Shown one piece after another: positions 1 through 6,676 of a DNA stretch of 64,000 nt. The first letter of the stretch is position 1; the number at the start of each line of letters is the position of its first letter. Position numbers and translations under genes: made by a program. The notes under the pieces were generated by a model, which did not search any database, had not been told where the DNA came from, and saw only the letters and a list, made by a program, of their open reading frames with translations. Source of the stretch: Bacillota bacterium (lineage in GTDB: Bacteria > Bacillota > Clostridia > Peptostreptococcales > Anaerovoracaceae). The stretch lies in assembly GCA_017431785.1 (NCBI GenBank), contig JAFRKJ010000008.1:62001-126000 (forward strand), written 5' to 3'.

Positions 1-454
1 AGCTCTTTCGCGAGCGTTCCCCGACAGATAGCGTTACGGCGCAATCCGGATAACACGCATGAATTTCTGAAACGATATCACAGAGAAGTGCATCACTGTT
101 TGCACCGCCGTACTGCTCATCTCCATAGTGCGGATCTTCGCCGCCCTGTAGTACGAAGGTGCGGAAACCGAGAGCATATCCATCACGGCAGCAGTTGAGA
201 ATCGTGTTTTTGTCAAGGCGGTAGCGATTCAGTTTTGTGTTGCCTTTACGAATGCCGCAGTAGTAGCAGTTGTTCCTGCAGTAGTTGGAAATCTCGATCA
301 GACCGCGCAAATAGACCGCATCGCCGTAGATTTCCCTGCGAATGCGGTCTGCTTCTTCATACAAAGCCTCATCCGGACCTTTGCCGGAAAGAAGTGCGAT
401 GATGGTATTGTCGTCCAGAGGACGGTTGTTAAAATCTGAAATCTCGATTGCCAT
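1..454 (-). CDS. hydE: [FeFe] hydrogenase maturase HydE (partial, C-terminus beyond left edge)
   Basis: Radical SAM enzyme that works with HydG and HydF to build the diiron subcluster of the [FeFe] hydrogenase H-cluster. Only the first 151 codons or so lie in the window. Reading the minus strand from the ATG at 454 gives a protein starting MAIEISDFNNRPL, with the radical SAM cysteine motif CRNNCYYC (Cx3Cx2C) near residue 59, followed by GIRKGN and a FRTFVLQGGEDP stretch typical of HydE and biotin-synthase-like enzymes. The start overlaps the last 26 bases of hydG in another frame, so the two are probably translationally coupled. It is the last gene seen of a hydrogenase operon; hydF is not in the window and may follow. 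Identity rests on motif plus context. Confidence 0.9.
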   Translation of the reverse strand, partial: MAIEISDFNNRPLDDNTIIALLSGKGPDEALYEEADRIRREIYGDAVYLRGLIEISNYCRNNCYYCGIRKGNTKLNRYRLDKNTILNCCRDGYALGFRTFVLQGGEDPHYGDEQYGGANSDALLCDIVSEIHACYPDCAVTLSVGERSRKS

Positions 455-1868
455 GTTCGATTTCCTTCAGGTGCTGACGGCAGACTTCCCGAACTTTGTC
501 GTTTGGAATCAACGACAGTTTCTCTTCGATCAGCGCGTCGCCCTTGGCCTTTGTATCTTCACTGGCGTAGTCCATGAGGAACTCTTTGAGTGTCATCATG
601 GCGTTCGGCTGACAGCAGTTTGCAATCTGGCCGGATTTGAGCAGACTCATGAAGCGGTCGCCGGTGCGGCCTTCCCGGTAGCATGCCGTGCAGAAACTTG
701 GCACATACCCCAAGTCGATGAGCCAGTCGACGACTTCTGCGAGGGTGCGTCTGTCTTCTACGTCAAACTGGGCGGTATCCTCAGAATCAAACTTGCCCTG
801 TTCATCCAACTCATCTGCATAGCCGCCTACGCTCGTCCGGCTTCCGCCGCTGATCTGGGTGATGCCGATTTCCAGGCATTCTCGTCTTGTCTTGGCGCTC
901 TCACGGGTAGACATGATCATACCGGTGTAAGGCACAGCGATACGGAGCACTGCTACGATTCTCTTGAAGACGTCGTCAGGTACGCCGTTGTCGAACTCAT
1001 CCGGATCGATATCATCTGCAGGACGTACGCGCGGAACACTAATGGTGTGCGGCCCGCAGCCGTAAGTTTTCTCCAGATGGTGCGCATGCATGAGCATGCC
1101 GACAAAATCATACTTGTAATTATTGAGCCCGTAAAGAACGCCGCAGCCAACATCATCGATGCCGGCTTCCATGGCGCGGTCCATTGCTTCCGTATGATAA
1201 GCATAATCACTCTTCGGTCCGGTCGGGTGGAGTTGCTCGTAGGCTTCCTTGTTGTATGTTTCCTGAAACAGGATATAGGTTCCGATGCCGGCTTCCTTGA
1301 GCTTGCGGTAATTCTCGACCGTTGTCGCAGCGATGTTCACGTTGACTCTTCGGATGGCACCGTTCTTATGCTTGATGCTGTAGATGGTTTTGATGCTCTC
1401 CAGAATGTACTCGATCGGGTTCTCCTTCGGGTGTTCGCCGGCTTCAATGGCGAGCCTCTTGTGGCCCATATCCTGCAGTGCGATGACTTCATCACGAATC
1501 TCTTCCTGTGTCAGCTTCTTGCGCGGAATAGTCTTGTTCTGTCCGTGGTAAGGGCAGTATACGCATCCGTTGACGCAGTAATTTGACAGGTACAAAGGTG
1601 CAAACATGACGATGCGGTTGCCGTAGAAATGCTCTTTGATTTCCTTACCCAGGTCGAAGATCTGCTGGATGATATCGGGATCTTCGCACTCCAGTAGGGT
1701 GGCGGCTTCCGCATAGGAGAGACCCTTGTACTCTCTTCCTTTATCAAGGATGACCTGCATCAATTCCAGGTCATCCTTGTGTGCCTGCGCAAAAGCAAGC
1801 GTCTGCTTGATCTTCGCGTCGTTGATAAATTCTTCTGCTTTTTTTGATGTACTGTTATATTCAGCCAT
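429..1868 (-). CDS. hydG: [FeFe] hydrogenase maturase HydG
   Basis: Radical SAM tyrosine lyase that cleaves tyrosine to make the CO and CN ligands of the H-cluster. The 479-residue product has the family's usual length. The radical SAM motif CVNGCVYCPYHGQ lies near residue 95, and the C-terminal auxiliary cluster cysteines appear as CTACYREGRTGDRFM near residue 395 and again as CCQPNA. GAGGTAAAAC precedes the ATG. It lies 18 bases downstream of hydA and overlaps hydE, as expected for one hydrogenase and maturation transcript. ThiH is the main alternative, but the C-terminal CxxC-type cluster region and the hydA/hydE neighbours support HydG. Confidence 0.96.
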   Translation of the reverse strand: MAEYNSTSKKAEEFINDAKIKQTLAFAQAHKDDLELMQVILDKGREYKGLSYAEAATLLECEDPDIIQQIFDLGKEIKEHFYGNRIVMFAPLYLSNYCVNGCVYCPYHGQNKTIPRKKLTQEEIRDEVIALQDMGHKRLAIEAGEHPKENPIEYILESIKTIYSIKHKNGAIRRVNVNIAATTVENYRKLKEAGIGTYILFQETYNKEAYEQLHPTGPKSDYAYHTEAMDRAMEAGIDDVGCGVLYGLNNYKYDFVGMLMHAHHLEKTYGCGPHTISVPRVRPADDIDPDEFDNGVPDDVFKRIVAVLRIAVPYTGMIMSTRESAKTRRECLEIGITQISGGSRTSVGGYADELDEQGKFDSEDTAQFDVEDRRTLAEVVDWLIDLGYVPSFCTACYREGRTGDRFMSLLKSGQIANCCQPNAMMTLKEFLMDYASEDTKAKGDALIEEKLSLIPNDKVREVCRQHLKEIEHGNRDFRF

Positions 1869-1886
1869 GTTTTACCTCTGTTGGTT

Positions 1887-3605
1887 TTACAGTCTCCACT
1901 GTGAAACATCTGTGTGAAGCAGATGGTGCGCTTTTTCAGAGTTTGGTGCACCGAAGTATTCTTCATAACTCATGAGTACGGTCGGGTTCTCATGGGAGAA
2001 TCTGATTTCCAGTGTATTGTCAATGTTGTAGAGTTCACTTCCTCTGAGGGCAGCCATTTCCGTTCCATCGTGGATCGGCTGTCCGCCACCGCCGGAACAT
2101 CCGCCAGGGCATGCCATGATTTCCACAAAGTCATATGCGACTTCACCGCGCTTAATTGCCTCAATCAGCTTTCTGGTGTTGCCCAGTCCATTGGCGACTG
2201 CGACACGCAGCTTGATTCCGGCAACAGTGAAGGTCGCTTCCTTCCAGCCATCCATACCGCGGACGTTCTGGAATGCATCGACAGGAGGATTCTCTCCTGT
2301 GATCAGGAAGTATGCGGAACGCAGTGCTGCTTCCATAACGCCGCCAGTCGCTCCGAAGATGACGCCGGCGCCGGTTCCTTCACCGAAGAAGCTGTCAAAT
2401 GGCGCTTCCGGAAGCTGCGCCGCCTTGATTCCATCCATGGAAATCAGATTGTCCAATTCTCTTGTAGTGAGAACAACGTCGACATCCTTGAATCCGGAAT
2501 CGCGAAGAGTGTGTTCATCACACTCATATTTCTTAGCTGTGCAAGGCATGATGGATACGCAGACGATTTTCGCAGGATCCACACCGAGCTTTTCGGCCAT
2601 ATATGTCTTACTGATGGCACCGAACATCTGCTGCGGCGATTTTGCAGTAGAGAGATTCGGAATGAGTTCAGGATACTCGAGCTGTACGAATCTGAGCCAG
2701 CCCGGGCAGCATGATGTGAACATCGGCCATGGATGGTTATCCTTATCTCCGATGCGCGCGATCAGTTCGCTGCCTTCTTCCATGATGGTCATGTCAGCAG
2801 TATAAACGGTATCGAATACGTAGTCGAAACCGATCTGCTTCAGCGCGGCGACCAGCTTGCCTGTGGTCTGTTCCACTCTGTTCATGCCGATCTTTTCGCC
2901 CCAGGCAACTCTGACTGCCGGCGCGAACTGCACCATCGTAACGATTTCAGGATCTGCAAGAGCATCCAGAACCTTGTCGGTGTCGTTTCTCTCGCTGAGC
3001 GCTCCGACAGGGCAGTGGGTGATGCACTGACCGCAGAGAGTGCAGTTGGCATTTCTGATCTGAACGCCGTCTGTAACACCTACCGTCGTGCGGAATGAGG
3101 AACCGAGCTTTTCCCAGACGTTCATATTCTGGATCTTATCACAGACCTGGACGCAGCGCAGGCAAGTGACACACTTGGTTGCGTTTCTGATGAGAGGGAA
3201 TGATTCGTCCCATCTGAATTCATCAGGATTCTCCACGAATGAAGTGCCGACGACACCCAGAGCTCTGGCGATGGTCTGAAGCGCACAGTTGCCGCTTCTC
3301 GGGCAGGTGGCGCACTTGCAGTCATGCTCTGCCAGGACCAGCTGGACATTGATCTTCCTAGCCTGCCTTACTTTCGGGCTGTTGGTGTAGATGACCATGC
3401 CTTCCTCTACTTCCGTGTTGCAGGAGGAGACGAGCTTGTCCTTGCCTTCCAATTCTACAACACAGATACGGCAGGCACCGATGTCGTTGAGTCCTTCCCA
3501 GTAACAGATGTGAGGAATCTCCACGCCGATTGCTTTGGCAGCGTTCATAATCGTTGTTCCCTGCTGCACTGTAGTTTTTCTTCCGTTTATTGTTACGTTT
3601 ACCAT
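1887..3605 (-). CDS. hydA: [FeFe] hydrogenase catalytic subunit, CpI-like
   Basis: Catalytic subunit that reversibly makes H2 from protons. The 572-residue, CpI-sized protein reads in order: an N-terminal [2Fe-2S] domain (GACRIC and downstream Cys), a His-ligated [4Fe-4S] motif (HDCKCATCPRSGNC, about residue 95), two ferredoxin clusters (CVTCLRCVQVC and CTLCGQCITHCPVG), the H-cluster domain with all three signatures (TSCCPGW, MPCTAKKYE, EIMACPGGCSGGGGQP), and a C-terminal small-subunit-like domain. All active-site cysteines are visible. GGGAGG precedes the ATG. Its first bases overlap the end of the upstream GltD-like gene, so the two are likely partners, pointing to a soluble cytoplasmic hydrogenase that exchanges electrons with NAD(P)H through that subunit. 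Confidence 0.97.
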   Translation of the reverse strand: MVNVTINGRKTTVQQGTTIMNAAKAIGVEIPHICYWEGLNDIGACRICVVELEGKDKLVSSCNTEVEEGMVIYTNSPKVRQARKINVQLVLAEHDCKCATCPRSGNCALQTIARALGVVGTSFVENPDEFRWDESFPLIRNATKCVTCLRCVQVCDKIQNMNVWEKLGSSFRTTVGVTDGVQIRNANCTLCGQCITHCPVGALSERNDTDKVLDALADPEIVTMVQFAPAVRVAWGEKIGMNRVEQTTGKLVAALKQIGFDYVFDTVYTADMTIMEEGSELIARIGDKDNHPWPMFTSCCPGWLRFVQLEYPELIPNLSTAKSPQQMFGAISKTYMAEKLGVDPAKIVCVSIMPCTAKKYECDEHTLRDSGFKDVDVVLTTRELDNLISMDGIKAAQLPEAPFDSFFGEGTGAGVIFGATGGVMEAALRSAYFLITGENPPVDAFQNVRGMDGWKEATFTVAGIKLRVAVANGLGNTRKLIEAIKRGEVAYDFVEIMACPGGCSGGGGQPIHDGTEMAALRGSELYNIDNTLEIRFSHENPTVLMSYEEYFGAPNSEKAHHLLHTDVSQWRL

Positions 3606-5452
3606 GATGTGTGCCTCCCTCCTCTGAATGCGCCGAGATTGTTGCAGTCACATCTCAGGCAGCGGCTTGCTTCCTGAATGGCCTCCTCGAGGAGAAGACC
3701 GTTTTCGAATCCGTCAAAGTCGCGGTTTCTTTCATCAGGATAACGGCTTGTGAGTTCGGATCTTCCGCACGGGATGTAGTCGTCCAGATCCGGTTCCGGG
3801 ATATCAAGTTCAACCTTGATTTCATGGTTATATCCGAGGTAATTGTCAATATTTGCAGCGGCAACTCTGCCCTGGGCAATGGCGTTGATAACGGTCGATG
3901 GACCGGTTACGCTGTCGCCTCCTGCGAAGACGCCTTCCATGCCTTCTACAGCCATGGATTCGTCTGTGTTCAGCTTCTTCCAAAGTACGGAGACGCCGGC
4001 CTTTTCGAATACTTCAGAGTCGATTTCCTGACCAATTGCGCCGACGACGATGTCGCACTCAAGAACCTGCTCGTCTTTCTGGGCAGGGAAGGATTTCGGA
4101 CGTCCGGAGGAATCGTACGGACCAACCTTCTGCGGTTGTACGACCAGAGCCTTGACGTTACCTTCTTCGTCAGACTCGATTCTGACTGGTGTTCTCAGCT
4201 CCAGCAGACGGCATCCTTCTGCGATGGCACCGTCGATTTCTTCAGGAAGCGCTGTCATGTCGACCTTACGTCTTCTGTAAGCGATATCTACATGTGCAGC
4301 ACCGAGACGCATTGCGGTACGGGCAACGTCCATTGCTACGTTGCCGCCGCCTACGACGACGACTCTCTTGCCTTTGAAGTCAGGCATCTTCTCGTCGCCG
4401 ATTCCACGGAGCATATCGACAGCGGAGATAACGCCTTTGCTCTCTTCGCCTTCGATGCCGATCATCTTGTAGTTGTGCGCTCCGATGGCTACGTATACAG
4501 CATCGTATTCTGCCATCAGTTCGTTGACGGCTTCTTCTGTATTGATATCTGCATTGAGTTCAACATCAACACCGGCAGACAGGATGGACTTGATGTCCCA
4601 ATCGAGTCTGTGTCTCGGCAGACGGTAGCTCGGGATACCGTATCTGAGCATGCCGCCGAGCTGCGCTCTTCTCTCGAAAATCTTGCATTTGTGTCCCATC
4701 AGTGACAGGAAGTATGCGGCAGTCAGTCCGCTTGGGCCGCCGCCGATGATGGCGATTTTCTTGCCAGTCTCTTCCATCTTGTCCGGAATTGGGACAACAT
4801 CTGAGCAGTTGTCAACAGCAAACATCTTGAGACCTCTGATGTTGATGGAAGCATCGAGAATGTTTCTTCTGCAGTGCCCCTCGCACGGATGCTCGCAGAT
4901 CAGCGCACATACGGTAGGGAACGGATTGTCTTTTCTGATCAGTTTGACTGCGTCGTCATACCGTCCGGCTTTGATCAGTGAAATGTAGCCCGGGATATCG
5001 ACTTCGGCAGGGCACTTGGAAACACATGGAACGGTGTTTCTCAGATCTGTTACGCTGTCGGAGCAGCGCTTTCTTTCGATGTGGGACATGTAGTCCTCGC
5101 TGAAACTCTGAAGAGACTTCAGAACGATTTCTGCGGTTTCCCATCCAATGGCACAGTCGGAAGAATCGCGGACTGTTTCCGCTGTCTTCTGCAAAAGCAC
5201 CAGATCATCTGTCGAACTGTCTGTATCGATGTCCAGGATGTTCTCCAGAATCTGGATCATCTGATACACGCCGACTCTGCAAGGGACGCACTTGCCGCAG
5301 GACTGTGCCTGGCAAAGCTTCAGGAACGAACAAGTCATGTCCACCTGACACTGGCTCGGAGGGCTGGCGATAACTCTGCGTTGGATATCTCCGTACAGAG
5401 CCTCCACTTCCTTCTGAGCCTGGCTTTTCTGTTTGAATTCCAATCTGCTCAT
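3599..5452 (-). CDS. NAD(P)H-dependent GltD-like flavoprotein fused to a NuoF-type Fe-S domain; probable hydrogenase partner
   Basis: Predicted cytoplasmic electron-transfer subunit linking NAD(P)H to the hydrogenase. It has 617 residues. Residues about 30-130 resemble the C-terminal Fe-S domain of NuoF/HydB (SCGKCVPCRVG). Residues about 145-200 are the GltD N-terminal double-cluster domain (CVSKCPAEVDIPG, then CALICEHPCEGHCRR). Two nucleotide-binding folds follow, FAD (IAIIGGGPSGLTAAYF) and NAD(P) (VVVVGGGNVAMDVARTA), and the C-terminus holds CLRCDC. The stop overlaps the hydA start by 7 bases. It lacks the FMN/NADH domain of true NuoF/HydB, so it is not a classical bifurcating HydB. The arrangement fits what has been called glutamate-synthase-linked (group A2) [FeFe] hydrogenase; that assignment is inference. 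Confidence 0.85.
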   Translation of the reverse strand: MSRLEFKQKSQAQKEVEALYGDIQRRVIASPPSQCQVDMTCSFLKLCQAQSCGKCVPCRVGVYQMIQILENILDIDTDSSTDDLVLLQKTAETVRDSSDCAIGWETAEIVLKSLQSFSEDYMSHIERKRCSDSVTDLRNTVPCVSKCPAEVDIPGYISLIKAGRYDDAVKLIRKDNPFPTVCALICEHPCEGHCRRNILDASINIRGLKMFAVDNCSDVVPIPDKMEETGKKIAIIGGGPSGLTAAYFLSLMGHKCKIFERRAQLGGMLRYGIPSYRLPRHRLDWDIKSILSAGVDVELNADINTEEAVNELMAEYDAVYVAIGAHNYKMIGIEGEESKGVISAVDMLRGIGDEKMPDFKGKRVVVVGGGNVAMDVARTAMRLGAAHVDIAYRRRKVDMTALPEEIDGAIAEGCRLLELRTPVRIESDEEGNVKALVVQPQKVGPYDSSGRPKSFPAQKDEQVLECDIVVGAIGQEIDSEVFEKAGVSVLWKKLNTDESMAVEGMEGVFAGGDSVTGPSTVINAIAQGRVAAANIDNYLGYNHEIKVELDIPEPDLDDYIPCGRSELTSRYPDERNRDFDGFENGLLLEEAIQEASRCLRCDCNNLGAFRGGRHTSW

Positions 5453-5518
5453 ACTTAAATTACCTCATTTCAAAAGCAAAAAAGATTTATTAACGCTTTA
5501 ACTAACTGAACTAAGAAT

Positions 5519-5547
5519 AATATACATATTTATATACCGTCCATCAA
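5519..5547 (-). promoter_or_regulatory. Promoter of the hydrogenase operon
   Basis: On the minus strand TTGATG (5542-5547) and TATATT (5519-5524) are separated by exactly 17 bases, a good housekeeping-type promoter about 65 bases upstream of the first gene of the operon. The whole gap 5453-5735 is AT-rich and holds only this promoter, the cre-like site next to it and the tail of the tRNA terminator; I see no further gene. Confidence 0.6.
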
Positions 5548-5561
5548 GGACAATTTATTGA

Positions 5562-5575
5562 TGAAAACGGTTTCA
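5562..5575. promoter_or_regulatory. cre-like site (CcpA-type operator)
   Basis: TGAAAACGGTTTCA matches every fixed position of the Firmicutes catabolite-responsive element consensus TGWAANCGNTNWCA. It lies 14 bases upstream of the predicted -35 of the hydrogenase promoter. In known cases cre sites upstream of -35 tend to activate, as at ackA of Bacillus. No CcpA gene is in the window, so binding is inferred from sequence alone. Confidence 0.55.
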
Positions 5576-5735
5576 AAAACAAACATCGCAAAATAGTTAA
5601 AAAGAGCTCCCGAAGCGCAGAAATGAAGGCAAAAATCAAGCATATTATTAACAATCTTGCGATGGAACAATCGCTTTCATTTACCAAGTTGCACAAGCCA
5701 TGTTTTCTGAATGAGATAGAATACTATTCGGCTAG

Positions 5736-5775
5736 AAAAAAGATTCCGAGAAGTTACTTCTCGGAATCTTTTTAT
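5736..5775 (-). terminator. Intrinsic terminator downstream of tRNA-Val
   Basis: A perfect 12-bp stem (GATTCCGAGAAG paired with CTTCTCGGAATC) has a TTA loop and runs of A on one side and T on the other, so it can act in both directions. It sits just past the 3' end of the minus-strand tRNA gene. Confidence 0.85.
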
Positions 5776-5779
5776 GATC

Positions 5780-5855
5780 TGGTGGTCTGTGCGGGGCTCG
5801 AACCCACGACATCTTGGTTGTGACCCAAGCACTCTCCCAGCTGAGTTAACAGACC
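5780..5855 (-). tRNA. tRNA-Val (anticodon CAC)
   Basis: A 76-base cloverleaf with the 3' CCA encoded. The acceptor stem GGTCTGT pairs with ACAGACC. The D stem is ACTC/GAGT. The anticodon stem CTTGG/CCAAG encloses the loop GTCACAA, giving anticodon CAC (valine, codon GUG). The T arm is GTGGG-TTCGAGC-CCCGC. All stems pair, with one G-T wobble in the T stem. It stands alone rather than in a tRNA cluster, followed by its own terminator. Confidence 0.93.
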
Positions 5856-5871
5856 GTCAAATATTAACATA

Positions 5872-6294
5872 TCAAATATAATAAACCGGATCGCGGTCGC
5901 CCAGCAGATCGCTCAGTTTTTTACCGTAGAAAAACTGGTGGATCATCTCGTAGTATTCCTTCCACATGGGCAGCGTCAGACAACTGTCGGAGTGAGGGCA
6001 GCTTTCTACGCCGTCCACCAGACAGGCGACTGGTGCCAGAGTGCCTTCCATAAGCTCGATGATCTCCCCAACGGTATACTCTTCAGCCTTTCTGCAAAGA
6101 CTGTATCCGCCGCCTTTGCCGCTGACACCGTTCAGCATGCCGCCTTTGACGAGATCTTTTACGATGATTTCAAGATATTTCTTTGAGATATCCTGTCTCT
6201 CTGCAATGTCCTTCAGAGGGATATTGCCTTCTCCTTCATGCTGCGCCAGGTCGATCATGACGCGCAGGGCGTAGCGTCCTTTTGTTGAAATCAT
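5872..6294 (-). CDS. Rrf2-family transcriptional regulator (CymR/IscR-like)
   Basis: DNA-binding regulator of about 140 residues. It opens MISTKGRYALRVMIDLAQ, the Rrf2 winged-helix start, followed by a recognition-helix region around ISKKYLE and the wing GVSGKGGGYSL. Near residue 90 it has three cysteines (ACLVDGVESCPHSDSC) in the place where IscR holds an Fe-S cluster. I chose the ATG at 6294 because TGGAGAACATT precedes it and homologues begin there; an upstream in-frame start would add 14 residues. It is divergent from metY-cysK, and two matching operator-like repeats lie between them, so a cysteine-linked (CymR-like) role is the best guess. An Fe-S-sensing role is the alternative, given the cysteines. 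Confidence 0.85.
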   Translation of the reverse strand: MISTKGRYALRVMIDLAQHEGEGNIPLKDIAERQDISKKYLEIIVKDLVKGGMLNGVSGKGGGYSLCRKAEEYTVGEIIELMEGTLAPVACLVDGVESCPHSDSCLTLPMWKEYYEMIHQFFYGKKLSDLLGDRDPVYYI

Positions 6295-6334
6295 AATGTT
6301 CTCCAATATGAGAAAAATAATGGGATGCTTTTGC

Positions 6335-6371
6335 AATACCTATTTTACTACAGGGTAAATAGAATTTTCAA
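6335..6371 (-). promoter_or_regulatory. Rrf2-type operator copy 1 over the regulator's own promoter
   Basis: The 28-base block 6335-6362 has the form AATACCTATT-N10-GTAAATAG and contains an imperfect inverted repeat (CTATTTTAC and GTAAATAG). A minus-strand promoter overlaps it: TTGAAA at 6366-6371 and TAAAAT at 6342-6347, with an 18-base spacer. Binding here would give autoregulation of the Rrf2 gene. Confidence 0.55.
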
Positions 6372-6381
6372 CTTTTTTCAA

Positions 6382-6418
6382 AATACCTATTGACACAGTA
6401 GGTAAATAGTATTAATAT
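6382..6418 (+). promoter_or_regulatory. metY promoter with Rrf2-type operator copy 2
   Basis: The block 6382-6409 repeats the form AATACCTATT-N10-GTAAATAG found 47 bases upstream. A near-consensus promoter lies on it: TTGACA (6390-6395), a 17-base spacer and TAATAT (6413-6418). The operator covers the -35 and most of the spacer, a position where a bound repressor would block polymerase. Confidence 0.65.
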
Positions 6419-6470
6419 GGCATTGTCAAAATCACAAGACAAACAATTTGTAAGAAAGGAGGCGCAAGCA

Positions 6471-6581
6471 ATGAGAAAAACAACACCGAAAACATCAATG
6501 TACTGGATGTGTTGTCTGATGCCGAACTCCCGGGCAGATGATATGATGGGAGACGCGCAGCAGCCTTTGCGTGCGTCCTGA
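6471..6581 (+). CDS. Putative Cys-rich leader peptide of the metY-cysK operon
   Basis: A 36-codon frame with an excellent ribosome site (AAAGGAGG, 8-10 bases upstream). It encodes MRKTTPKTSMYWMCCLMPNS and then 16 more residues, with adjacent cysteine codons TGT TGT at 6510-6515 flanked by Met and Trp codons. It lies between the metY promoter and an intrinsic terminator. Its bases 6527-6536 are the exact reverse complement of the terminator's left side, so it looks like the leader peptide of a cysteine (or Met/Cys) attenuator. No homologue is recognised; the coding claim rests on the ribosome site, codon content and placement. Confidence 0.6.
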   Translation: MRKTTPKTSMYWMCCLMPNSRADDMMGDAQQPLRAS

Positions 6582-6623
6582 ATGAAGGTGAGAAAGAAGC
6601 CAAACCATCATGTTGCCCGGGAG
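6527..6623 (+). promoter_or_regulatory. Predicted antiterminator of the metY leader
   Basis: CTCCCGGGCA (6527-6536) can pair perfectly over 10 bases with TGCCCGGGAG (6614-6623), and inside that ATGATGG (6543-6549) can pair with CCATCAT (6605-6611). This structure uses up the left arm of the terminator at 6613-6645, so the two are mutually exclusive. Confidence 0.5.
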
Positions 6624-6645
6624 TATAAATCCCAGGCAATTTTTT
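6613..6645 (+). terminator. Attenuator terminator in the metY leader
   Basis: TTGCCCGGGA (6613-6622) and TCCCAGGCAA (6630-6639) form a 10-bp stem with one mismatch, a 7-base loop, then six T. It stands upstream of metY, not behind a gene, so it should terminate the leader transcript conditionally. Confidence 0.7.
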
Positions 6646-6676
6646 ATGCAAAGGCAATGAAAGGGAATTGATATAT

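Noticed and set aside
342..1586. A long open frame on the plus strand opposite hydG (414 codons)
   Set aside because: It has no ribosome site and no family motifs, and lies wholly antisense to hydG and hydE, which have clear signatures. Similar antisense frames opposite hydA, the GltD-like gene and the MOP-type genes were dropped for the same reason.
5623..5823. A 66-codon frame on the plus strand near the tRNA
   Set aside because: It runs through the terminator hairpin and into the tRNA-Val gene, with no ribosome site.
5780..5855. Reading the tRNA as tRNA-His from the plus-strand GTG
   Set aside because: The stems only pair on the minus strand, where the anticodon loop GTCACAA gives CAC, valine.
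6412..6676. T-box or SAM riboswitch in the metY leader
   Set aside because: I see neither the T-box sequence (AGGGTGG-type) nor the SAM core. The leader is better explained by the small frame and the paired arms.
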